Source: Solirubrobacteraceae bacterium
Lineage (GTDB): Bacteria > Actinomycetota > Thermoleophilia > Solirubrobacterales > Solirubrobacteraceae
DNA length: 12,746 nucleotides
Direction: 5' to 3'
Assembly (NCBI GenBank): GCA_030038955.1
Contig: JASHQV010000122.1
Span: 1 to 12,746, forward strand
The position numbers and the translations under genes are program-made. The notes under the pieces were generated by a model. The model saw only the letters and a list, made by a program, of their open reading frames with translations, was not told where the DNA came from and did no database searches. Positions 6,664 to 12,746 of the stretch are shown here, piece after piece (the first letter of the stretch is position 1; each line of letters opens with the position of its first letter).

Positions 6664-7943
6664 GCAGCAAGACAGTCGTCATCGGTTCTGGCGTCGCCGG
6701 TTTGTGCACGGCGTATTACCTGCGCCGCTTCGACGCGGACGTGATCGTGGTCGAGAGCAATCGCATCGGGTCGGGAGCGTCGTTTGCGAATGGAGGCTGG
6801 CTATGCCCGGCGCAGGCCGGTCCGCTCCCCGAAGCGGGGTTGACGCTAACGGGTATGAGGGCCCTGCTCGCCCGGGATTCGGCGCTCTACTTCAAGCCCT
6901 CGCACATGCAGGCGCTCGCTCCGTGGCTCGTCCGCTTCCGCAGCTACTGCAACGAGCGCGATCATCAGCGAGGGACGGCAGCGATCGGTCAGCTCGGTCG
7001 TGGCGTCTTTGACCTCGTCGAGGAGATGCAGCGTGACGGCGTAGAGTTCGAGCTGCACAGGCAGGGAATGGTCTACGCTGCTCAGCGCGTCGAGGACGGG
7101 CGCAGGGAGCTGCACAAGCTGGCTCCGATGAAGCAGCTCGGCTACGACCTCCCGGACGACATCATCACCGGCACTGAGCTGCATGAGCTTGAGCCCGCGC
7201 TGTCGCCGAGGATCGCCGCGGGTTTCCTTGTGCAAGAGCACTGGCATGTGAAAGCGGACACGTTCACCGCTGGACTGGCTGCAGCGCTGCGGAGAAGCGG
7301 GGTGGAGATCCTTGAGGGAGCTGAGGTCTTCGAACTGGAGACTGCTGGCCGGTCCGTCACGCGCGTGCGGACGGCTGCTGGCGACCTTGACGCGGAGAAT
7401 GTCGTGCTCGCGGCAGGGTCGTGGACGACCGCTCTCGCAGCGTCGCTCGGCATCGCCATCCCGATGGAGCCCGGCAAGGGCTATAGCTTCTCGGTGCAGC
7501 CGAAGGTGATGCCGCGGCACGCCGTCCTGCTCGTCGACGTTCACGTCGGTTGCACGCCATTCGACGACCGGCTCCGGATCGGGGGCACGATGGAGTTCAG
7601 CGGCGTCAACAGTCGGCTCGATCATCGCCGGATCGACAACATCGTCGCGGGCGCGCAGGAATCGTTCGTGCCGTGGCAGACGTCCGCAGTCGCCGAGCTG
7701 TGGGCGGGCATGCGCCCGATCACCGCCGACGGATTGCCTGTCATCGATCGGACTGAGGAGTACGAGAACCTGTTCATTGCCACGGGCTATGCGATGCAGG
7801 GAGTCACGCTGGCTCCGCCCGCTGGACGCGCGCTCGCGGAGATGATCACGACCGGTCGGCGACCGGACCTGCTGGAGCCGTTCCGCATCGGGCGCTTTCC
7901 GCGCATCCCGCTTCCCGTGCGCTTTCTGAGGCCGCGCCAGTGA
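6660..7943 (+). CDS. DadA-like FAD-dependent D-amino-acid oxidoreductase
   Basis: 427 residues of the DAO family. The FAD-binding GSGVAGL motif begins at residue 9, followed by VVESNRIGSGASFANGGWLCP, very like D-amino-acid dehydrogenase DadA (SFANGG). LWAGMRPITADGLPVIDRT and the ending ATGYAMQGVTLAPPAGRALAEMI are the conserved C-terminal FAD segments. DadA-type enzymes oxidise D-amino acids to imino acids, passing electrons to quinone; other family members use sarcosine, glycine or cyclic imino acids. The GTG at 6660 overlaps the ridA-like stop (GTGA) and gives the normal family N-terminus, so longer in-frame readings are rejected. Its 3' end again overlaps the next gene by 4 nt. Its neighbours suggest that it supplies a 2-oxo acid to the aldolase. 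Confidence 0.88.
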   Translation: MSSKTVVIGSGVAGLCTAYYLRRFDADVIVVESNRIGSGASFANGGWLCPAQAGPLPEAGLTLTGMRALLARDSALYFKPSHMQALAPWLVRFRSYCNERDHQRGTAAIGQLGRGVFDLVEEMQRDGVEFELHRQGMVYAAQRVEDGRRELHKLAPMKQLGYDLPDDIITGTELHELEPALSPRIAAGFLVQEHWHVKADTFTAGLAAALRRSGVEILEGAEVFELETAGRSVTRVRTAAGDLDAENVVLAAGSWTTALAASLGIAIPMEPGKGYSFSVQPKVMPRHAVLLVDVHVGCTPFDDRLRIGGTMEFSGVNSRLDHRRIDNIVAGAQESFVPWQTSAVAELWAGMRPITADGLPVIDRTEEYENLFIATGYAMQGVTLAPPAGRALAEMITTGRRPDLLEPFRIGRFPRIPLPVRFLRPRQ

Positions 7944-8815
7944 TCGGCAACGGGCGACCACTTCGCGTGGCCATCATCGGCACCGGAAACATCGGCACCG
8001 ATCTGATGTACAAGGTTGAGCGAAGCCCGCGGCTCGACCTCGCCGGGATGGCCGGCATCGATCCGGACAGCGAAGGCTCGCGCACGGCACGCGAGCGAGG
8101 GCACATCGTGACGAGCCGCGGGCTGCAGGAGCTGCTCGAGTTGGTCGAGGACCTCGACCTGGCGTTCGACGCGACCTCCGCGAGTGCACATCCAGAGCAC
8201 GCTCGCATGCTCGCCGCACGCGGCATCCGAAGCGTCGACCTCACCCCGGCGGCTCTTGGTCCAGCGATCGTCCCGCCGGTCAACCTGACCCACAACCAGG
8301 ATGCCGAGGAGGTCAACCTGGTGACATGTGGTGCCCAGGCGACGGTGCCGATCGTGGCCGCGATCAGCGGCATCGTGGACCTCGACTACGCCGAGACCGT
8401 CTCCACCATCTCCTCACGCTCGGCCGGTCCCGGAACCCGGCAGAACATCGACGAGTTCACGAGCTCGACGGCACGGGCGCTGGAGACGATCGGCGGCGCC
8501 CGGCATGCCAAGGCGATCATCATCCTCAACCCCGCGGACCCGCCGTTGACGATGCGTAACACCATCTATGCGCGGATCCCTGAGGTGGACGTCGTGGAGG
8601 TTGAGGCCGCGGTCGAGGCTGCGGTTACCGAGGTCCAGAGGTATGTGCCCGGCTACCGGCTGCGCACGGCTCCACTTGTCGGCGACGGCCTCGCGACCGT
8701 ATTCGTCGAGGTGGAGGGCGCCGGCGACCACCTGCCCTCCTACGCTGGGAACCTCGACATCATGACGGCGGCCGCGGTACGGGTCGCCGAGCTTCACGCG
8801 GAGGCGCGAGAATGA
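7940..8815 (+). CDS. mhpF: Acetaldehyde (acylating) dehydrogenase, MhpF/DmpF family
   Basis: 291 residues. The NAD-binding motif GTGNIGTDL is at 14-22 and the catalytic cysteine Cys130 sits in VNLVTCGAQAT, the MhpF/DmpF signature. GPGTRQNIDEFTSSTARAL (163-181) and IIILNPADPPLTMRNTIY (193-210) are conserved family blocks. The enzyme converts an aldehyde plus CoA and NAD+ to acyl-CoA. It normally works in a channelled complex with the MhpE/DmpG aldolase, which is encoded next, overlapping by ATGA. Related enzymes accept acetaldehyde and propanal, so acetyl-CoA or propionyl-CoA could be the product. The start is GTG 7940, overlapping the oxidase stop. Length is slightly below the ~310 of classic DmpF. 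Confidence 0.93.
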   Translation: MIGNGRPLRVAIIGTGNIGTDLMYKVERSPRLDLAGMAGIDPDSEGSRTARERGHIVTSRGLQELLELVEDLDLAFDATSASAHPEHARMLAARGIRSVDLTPAALGPAIVPPVNLTHNQDAEEVNLVTCGAQATVPIVAAISGIVDLDYAETVSTISSRSAGPGTRQNIDEFTSSTARALETIGGARHAKAIIILNPADPPLTMRNTIYARIPEVDVVEVEAAVEAAVTEVQRYVPGYRLRTAPLVGDGLATVFVEVEGAGDHLPSYAGNLDIMTAAAVRVAELHAEARE

Positions 8816-9843
8816 GCTCCAACGACTCGCAGCTCAGGATCGTCGACACTACGCTGCGGGACGGCTCCCACGCGATCGCTCACCAGTACCGAGTCGATCA
8901 GGTGCGGCAGATAGCACGGGCGCTGGACCGCTCCGGCGTCTGGGCGATTGCGGTCGGCCACGGCGATGGCCTCGGTGCCTCCTCGATCCAGTACGGATTT
9001 CCGCGGCACACCGACGAGGAGCTGATCGCTGCTGCCGCCGAGGTCGTCGAGGATGCCGAGATCGCGGTTGCCGTTCTGCCCGGGATTGGGACCAAGCGCG
9101 ATCTCGAAGCGGCGCGAGACGCCGGAGCGTCGGTGGTGCGCGTCTCGACCGTGTGTACTGAGGCTGACATCGGGATTCAGCACCTTCGCCTCGCACGCGA
9201 GCTCGGGATGACCGCCCACAGCCACCTGAACACCGCTCATCTGCTGGACGCCGAGCGCTTCGTGGAGCAGGCGCGGATTGTCGTCGACGCCGGAAGCCAG
9301 GCAGTCTTCATCGTGGACTCGGCCGGCGCGCTGCTCACCAACGACGTGCGGCGCCGAATCGCCGCACTCCGGGACGCACTGCCCGGGGTTGCCATCGGCA
9401 TGCACGAGCACAATAACCTGTCACTCGCCGTCGCCAATTCTGCCGCGGCAGTGGAGGAGGGGGCCACGCTCGTCGACGCATCTCTGGCGGGCCTCGGTGC
9501 CGGCGCCGGGAACTGCCAGACCGAGGCGCTCGTGGCGGTGCTCGAACGGATGAGGATCGAGACGGGCATCGACCTGTGGACGTTGCAGGACGTCGCCGAC
9601 GAACTCGTGCGCGGCGAGGTGATGCAACGGCCGATCGTCCTCGATCGCCTTTCGATGACGATGGGTTTCGCCTCCGTGCCGGCCAGCTACCTGCTGCACG
9701 CGATCCGCGCTGCCGAACGGTTCGGCCTGGATCCACGGGACATCATCATCGAGCTCGGGCGGCGTAAGGTCGTCGTCGGCCAGGAGGACGCAATCATCGG
9801 AATCGCCGCCGAGATGGCGGCGATTCCGCGCGGTGAGTCGTGA
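8812..9843 (+). CDS. mhpE: 4-hydroxy-2-oxoacid aldolase, MhpE/DmpG family, with altered catalytic Tyr position
   Basis: 343 residues, typical length. The HMGL-like TIM barrel opens IVDTTLRDGSHAI with Arg16, Asp17 (metal) and His20. VGHGDGLGASS (48-58) and the metal ligands His198/His200 in GMHEHNNLSL are present, as is DASLAGLGAGAGN (222-234). These features fit pyruvate-releasing cleavage of 4-hydroxy-2-oxo acids. The segment that usually reads GxAGVYSSF has become GFASVPASYLLHA, placing Pro290 where the family has its catalytic/stereochemistry-controlling tyrosine (Tyr290 in BphI, 291 in DmpG). Tyr293 lies nearby. The residue after the LPGIG-type loop is normal. Substrate or stereochemistry therefore probably differs from meta-cleavage enzymes. 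ATG 8812 overlaps mhpF, and its stop overlaps the kinase start (GTGA). Confidence 0.9.
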   Translation: MSSNDSQLRIVDTTLRDGSHAIAHQYRVDQVRQIARALDRSGVWAIAVGHGDGLGASSIQYGFPRHTDEELIAAAAEVVEDAEIAVAVLPGIGTKRDLEAARDAGASVVRVSTVCTEADIGIQHLRLARELGMTAHSHLNTAHLLDAERFVEQARIVVDAGSQAVFIVDSAGALLTNDVRRRIAALRDALPGVAIGMHEHNNLSLAVANSAAAVEEGATLVDASLAGLGAGAGNCQTEALVAVLERMRIETGIDLWTLQDVADELVRGEVMQRPIVLDRLSMTMGFASVPASYLLHAIRAAERFGLDPRDIIIELGRRKVVVGQEDAIIGIAAEMAAIPRGES

Positions 9844-11108
9844 TCACTGTCGTGCTCGATGATGATCCGACCGGCACGCAGGCGATGAGCGATGTGTCGG
9901 TCATCCTCGATTGGGGCGAGAGCGCGGTGTGGAGCGAGGTCCGGCCGGGCGACCTCGCGGTCCACATGCTGACGAACGCCCGTGCCTTCGACGCCCCACA
10001 GGCGGAGGAGCTCGTTCGCAGCGCCGCGTCGGCTGCGCGGCGCGAGTTGCCCGGATGTCGCTTCGTCCTGCGCGGCGACAGCACCCTGCGCGGACATGTG
10101 TGGGAGGAGTATCACGCGCTCAGGACCATGCTCGCACCCGGAGACGAGGCGGTGCCGCTGCTGCTCGCGCCGGCGCTGCCGGCGGCCGGCCGCGTCACGA
10201 TCGGTGGCGTGCACCTGCTCAGGCGTGCCGCAGGCGACGTTCCGCTCACCGAGACCGAGTACGCTCGGGATGGTGCGTTCGCCTACTCGAGCGCAGCCCT
10301 CCCGGTGTGGGCACAGGAACGCAGCGCTGGTCGCTTCCGCGCCGAGGACGCCACGCTGCTCGGCCTTGAGCGTCTCCGCGCAGATGGTGGGGCGGCAGCT
10401 CTCGCCGGGGCGCTCGAAGATGCCCACTCGCTCGGCCGGCCCGCCGTCGTCGTCCCGGATGCCGAGACGCAGCGGGATCTCGAGATCATTGCGGATGCCG
10501 TGGAGCTCGCCGAGGCGAACAACACGCCGTTCCTGATCCGCTGCGCGCCCGCGTTGGTCGTCGCGCTCACGTCGCGGACCGATGCCGTCCCTGCGCCGGC
10601 GCCACTGGGAGACCGGGGCGTGCTCGTCGTCTGCGGCTCGTTCGTGTCGACGACGACAGAGCAGATTGAACGGCTCGCTGCTGCACGCCCCGGGGTGATC
10701 GTGCACGCGCACGTTGCTGCGCTCGCTTCGGAGGCGTGGGCGGACGAGGCGGAGCGGCTCATCGCCGATGCCCGGCGCTGTCTTGCCGATGATGGTCTCG
10801 CTGTGATCGTCACCGAGCGGAAGCGCGACGTGGCACTCATCGGCCTTCCAGCCCAGCGCCGGGTCGCGAGCGCGCTCGCCAGCGTGGCTCGCGGCGTGCG
10901 CGCCGGCGTCGTCATCGCCAAGGGCGGCATCACATCCGCGGTGACCGCCAGGGAGGGGCTGGGTGCAAAGGTGGCTCGTGTGCTCGGCACCGTCTGCCCA
11001 GGCGTCGCGCTGTGGAAGCTCGCTGACGGCACCGACTATCTTGTTGTTCCCGGTAACTTCGGGGGCGATGATCTGCTCGTCGGGCTCGTAGCGCGGATCG
11101 CTCGATGA
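9840..11108 (+). CDS. Four-carbon acid sugar kinase family protein (DUF1537)
   Basis: 422 residues. The N-terminal domain starts with DDDPTGTQ (7-14), the DUF1537 acid-substrate-binding signature, and contains RGDSTLRGH (78-86). The C-terminal nucleotide-binding domain carries KGGITS (361-366) and PGNFGGDD (404-411). Characterised members (OtnK, DtnK, LtnK types) phosphorylate tetronates or 3-oxo-tetronates, and a relative handles 3-oxo-isoapionate. In those pathways the kinase sits with a dehydrogenase, isomerase and decarboxylase or a PdxA2 protein. Here it sits between an MhpE-type aldolase and a ketose-bisphosphate-type aldolase in an amino-acid setting, so its substrate is likely a deaminated hydroxy acid (inference). 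GTG 9840 is fixed by the 4-nt overlap with the aldolase stop. Confidence 0.9.
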   Translation: MITVVLDDDPTGTQAMSDVSVILDWGESAVWSEVRPGDLAVHMLTNARAFDAPQAEELVRSAASAARRELPGCRFVLRGDSTLRGHVWEEYHALRTMLAPGDEAVPLLLAPALPAAGRVTIGGVHLLRRAAGDVPLTETEYARDGAFAYSSAALPVWAQERSAGRFRAEDATLLGLERLRADGGAAALAGALEDAHSLGRPAVVVPDAETQRDLEIIADAVELAEANNTPFLIRCAPALVVALTSRTDAVPAPAPLGDRGVLVVCGSFVSTTTEQIERLAAARPGVIVHAHVAALASEAWADEAERLIADARRCLADDGLAVIVTERKRDVALIGLPAQRRVASALASVARGVRAGVVIAKGGITSAVTAREGLGAKVARVLGTVCPGVALWKLADGTDYLVVPGNFGGDDLLVGLVARIAR

Positions 11109-11134
11109 CGGTGCCTCTGGGCGGCTCGTGCTGA
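11105..11134 (+). other. Nine-codon ORF bridging kinase stop and aldolase start
   Basis: ATGA at 11105-11108 overlaps the kinase stop codon in the same way as the other coupled junctions. The ORF (MTVPLGGSC) ends in TGA at 11132-11134, just past the GTG (11128) of the class II aldolase. It may be a translational relay that brings ribosomes to the GTG start, or a chance reading. No family can be assigned. Confidence 0.2.
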
Positions 11135-11986
11135 TCCCATTCGATCGGCTGCTGGTGGCGCGGCGTGCTGACGCCGCCGTCGGAGTGTTCACGACCGACG
11201 ACCTCGAGGACGCGATCGGGATCCTCCGTGCCAGCAGGGCAGCCGGAGGCGCTGTGATCCTGCTGATCGGGTCGGCGTCCTTCGCCGCTGAGGACGGGCC
11301 GTCGCTGCTCAGCGCCCTTGTCTCCGTCGCTGCCCGTGCGCCGGATGTCCGAGTCTGCGTGCAGCTCGACCACCGCACCGATCTCGGCGCCATCGAGTCA
11401 GCGCCCGCGGCGGGCGCGGGCGCGGTGATGGCCGACGGTTATGTGCTTCCCTACGCGGAGAACCTGGTGTTTGTCCACCACGCGGTGGAACTGGCGCGCG
11501 GGTGCGGTGTCGCCGTCGAGGCGGGGCCCGGGACGACCAGCGGGGACGAGCATCTCGCACAGGCCGTGGTGGCCGGCACCCTGACGGACCCCAGGGGGGC
11601 CGCGGACTTCGTCGCTCGGTCCGGCCCGCGCTGCCTCGCGGTATCGATCGGAAGCGTGCACGGGAGCCATCGGCAGCCGCCGAAGCTCGACGTCGCGCGG
11701 TTGCAGGCGATATGCGACCGCTGCTCGGCGCCGTTCTCGCTGCACGGCGCCTCCGAGGTCCCTGATCGAATGGTCGCCGCGGCAATTGGTTCCCGGGATC
11801 GCGAAGATCAACGTCAACACAGAGCTCTGCGCGGCGTACATCGAGACCACGACCGCACGCGCATCAGACCTGTTGCCCGGAGGTTGGCTCGTCGCTCTGC
11901 ACACCGCGCAGATCGGCGCGATGCGGGCTGTCGTTGCAGCAAAGCCCAAGGCGTTTCAGGGAGAGGGTGATGATCCGTCGTCTTGA
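11128..11986 (+). pseudogene. Class II ketose-bisphosphate-type aldolase, frameshifted near codon 222
   Basis: Residues 1-222 match the FbaA/GatY/KbaY family: VCVQLDH (Asp81, zinc His82), VMADGYVLPYAENL (100-113), AVSIGSVHGSH (zinc His178) and FSLHGASEVPD (zinc His206). The frame then runs into Arg-rich nonsense. The family ending GIAKINVNTEL...AMRAVVAAK is found intact one frame over, up to TGA 11984-11986. Removing one C from the CCC at 11792-11794 restores a normal 285-residue protein. The reading without repair would run to 11970. The break is therefore a very recent mutation or a base-calling error. Such enzymes cleave phosphorylated ketoses or keto-acids to a triose-phosphate-like product, so it probably acts on the product of the DUF1537 kinase 19 nt upstream. 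Start GTG 11128 gives the normal MLIPFDRLL opening. Confidence 0.8.
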
Positions 11987-12413
11987 CCACGTAGCGGTCG
12001 CCGTGCGCAACACCGACGCGGCCCTGACCTATTTCCGCGATTCGCTTGGACTCGCGGTCGTCGCTGTCGACTATCCACCGGAGATACCGGCTCGCTTGAC
12101 GTATCTTGACCTCGGCAACACATGGCTTCAGCTAGTTGAGCCGTTGACCGCAGACCATCCGCTCGCGACGTGGCTTGGCGAGCACGGCGATGGTCTGCAC
12201 CACATCTGCCTTGGTGTCGATGACGTCCAGGAGGAACTGCGGCGGCTCGCGCCGGGGGCGCCAGCCCCGCCCCTAGCGAGTGGACGTGGCCGACCCGCCG
12301 GCTTCGTGGCGGGCGACGTCCATCACGGCGTGAGGATCGAGTGCACCGTCTTCAAGGCCGACGAAGATCTCGCTTCGGGGATGCTTGGCGGCGACTCATC
12401 GTCTGCCATCTGA
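11970..12413 (+). CDS. VOC-superfamily protein, methylmalonyl-CoA epimerase-like
   Basis: 147 residues forming two beta-alpha-beta-beta-beta units. It begins MIRRLDHVAVAVRNTDAAL, has YLDLGNTWLQLVEPL (45-59), EHGDGLHHICLGVDD (71-85) and a final VRIECTVF. His7, Gln54, one of His77/His78 and Glu124 are at the positions used for metal binding in methylmalonyl-CoA epimerase, and EPL...P(L)A...G-GLHHI is the usual epimerase spacing. Glyoxalase/dioxygenase relatives are possible. It is the last gene of the operon. The ATG lies 17 nt inside the restored aldolase frame with GGGAGAGGG just upstream, so expression continues across the frameshift site. If the cluster yields propionyl-CoA, an epimerase would serve its onward use (inference). 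Confidence 0.78.
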   Translation: MIRRLDHVAVAVRNTDAALTYFRDSLGLAVVAVDYPPEIPARLTYLDLGNTWLQLVEPLTADHPLATWLGEHGDGLHHICLGVDDVQEELRRLAPGAPAPPLASGRGRPAGFVAGDVHHGVRIECTVFKADEDLASGMLGGDSSSAI

Positions 12414-12445
12414 CGATAGTTGGTTCGCGTGTCTTAACCGGGCGT

Positions 12446-12472
12446 ACTGGTCCGATCACCGGCTGATATGAT
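12446..12472 (+). promoter_or_regulatory. Candidate GntR operator with overlapping -10 box, copy 3
   Basis: The 19 bases TGGTCCGATCACCGGCTGA at 12448-12466 match the inverted operator at 5426-5444 in 15 positions. The full stretch matches 2579-2605 (minus strand) in 22 of 27. It runs straight into TATGAT (12467-12472), a near-consensus -10, about 80 nt before the permease ATG. No convincing -35 is seen, which is common when an activator or an operator covers that region. Confidence 0.62.
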
Positions 12473-12540
12473 CCCGTCCAATATGAAGTCTGTCCGACGC
12501 TCGGCGTTCGGCAACAAGTCTTGTCGGTTGAGGGACCGAA

Positions 12541-12550
12541 AGAGGAGGAA
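12541..12550 (+). promoter_or_regulatory. Strong ribosome binding site of the permease gene
   Basis: AGAGGAGGAA contains a full AGGAGG (12543-12548) with 4 bases before the ATG at 12553. It is the best Shine-Dalgarno sequence in the window and fixes the start of the partial gene. Confidence 0.85.
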
Positions 12551-12552
12551 AT

Positions 12553-12746
12553 ATGAGCAGCGTCGACGAGCCTGACGTCCGTGAGGTCCGCGATCCCATC
12601 AGTCGAACGATGGATCTGGGCACCCCCACGACAGTAGGAGCCGCGCAGTTCGACACGGGCCTCAGCCGGGGCGCCTTGGGCCTGACTGGCGTCACGATGC
12701 AGGCGATCACGCACATCGCCCCAGCGATCGCTGCTTTCTTCTTCAC
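12553..12746 (+). CDS. APC-family amino-acid permease, N-terminal fragment (3' end outside window)
   Basis: 64 codons are present, open to the right edge. A hydrophilic N-terminus of about 38 residues (MSSVDEPDVREVRDPISRTM...) is followed by SRGALGLTGVTMQAITHIAP and AIAAFFF. This is the first membrane segment of APC-superfamily transporters, with the usual GL-x-G-V-x-x-Q...(I)AP pattern. Such proteins import amino acids by proton or sodium symport or exchange. Downstream of the operator-promoter at 12446-12472, it is probably the uptake system for the cluster's substrate. Only the N-terminus is visible, so specificity cannot be judged. Confidence 0.75.
   Translation, partial: MSSVDEPDVREVRDPISRTMDLGTPTTVGAAQFDTGLSRGALGLTGVTMQAITHIAPAIAAFFF

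Noticed and set aside
6660..7943. Hydroxyproline degradation (D-hydroxyproline dehydrogenase)
   Set aside because: No proline-racemase-type epimerase, deaminase of the DapA type or 2,5-dioxovalerate dehydrogenase accompanies it.
8812..9843. Aromatic meta-cleavage pathway because of MhpE/MhpF
   Set aside because: No ring-cleavage dioxygenase, hydrolase or hydratase is in the window; the neighbours are amino-acid and acid-sugar enzymes, and the aldolase has a changed active-site residue.
9687..11393. Long antisense open frame (568 codons) opposite the kinase and aldolase genes
   Set aside because: Composition is Arg/Ala/Ser-rich without domain motifs, and it lies opposite two well-recognised genes. 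Long spurious frames are expected in GC-rich DNA.
11780..11800. Programmed +1 frameshift in the aldolase gene
   Set aside because: No stop codon at the shift, no known slippery/stimulator arrangement, and the family has no such mechanism. A base error or recent mutation is simpler.
12414..12552. A small gene in the space before the permease
   Set aside because: No frame with a start, ribosome site and sensible length; the stretch is better explained by operator, -10 box and leader.
1..12746. CRISPR array, tRNA/rRNA genes, insertion sequence or attachment-site signs
   Set aside because: No spaced direct repeats, cloverleaf-like sequence, transposase motif or terminal repeats were seen on reading both strands.

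Overview
The window is strongly GC-rich, with GTG as well as ATG starts, many 4-nt gene overlaps and an N-terminally truncated luciferase-like (probably F420-type) oxidoreductase at the left edge. This suggests a high-GC Gram-positive bacterium (Actinomycetota). The assignment is an inference from gene types and base composition, not from a phylogenetic marker.

Layout: (a) 2-118 (+) is the tail of a luciferase-like monooxygenase. (b) Reading leftwards, 2486-1374 encodes a DSD1-type PLP enzyme (D-serine dehydratase / D-threonine aldolase fold) with its metal ligands intact. It is followed by azlC and azlD (1197-161), a two-subunit branched-chain amino-acid exporter whose genes overlap as TGATG. 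(c) Reading rightwards from the same divergent promoter region, 2676-4607 encodes a short-chain dehydrogenase and a second DSD1-fold protein that has lost the metal-binding His-x-Cys. (d) 5354-4644 (-) encodes a GntR/FadR-type repressor. (e) Divergent from it, 5470-12413 is a tightly packed eight-gene operon: SDR, RidA-like deaminase, DadA-like FAD oxidase/dehydrogenase, MhpF/DmpF acylating aldehyde dehydrogenase, MhpE/DmpG-like aldolase, DUF1537 acid-sugar kinase, class II ketose-bisphosphate-type aldolase (frameshifted as read) and a methylmalonyl-CoA-epimerase-like VOC protein. (f) 12553 to the right edge is the start of an APC-type amino-acid permease.

How the genes may work together (inference): an amino acid enters through the permease and is racemised or cleaved by the PLP enzymes. 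The FAD enzyme oxidises a D-amino acid to an imine, which RidA hydrolyses to a 2-oxo acid. The MhpE-like enzyme splits a 4-hydroxy-2-oxo acid into pyruvate plus an aldehyde, and MhpF turns the aldehyde into acyl-CoA. If that product is propionyl-CoA, the epimerase-like VOC protein has an obvious place. The SDRs, DUF1537 kinase and class II aldolase form a second, phosphorylating branch. This fits a hydroxylated (gamma- or beta,gamma-hydroxy) amino acid, but the substrate cannot be read from the sequence.

All three major promoter regions (2579-2605, 5426-5444, 12446-12472) carry the same TGGTC-containing motif. I propose it is the operator of the GntR regulator and that it ties the window into one regulon.
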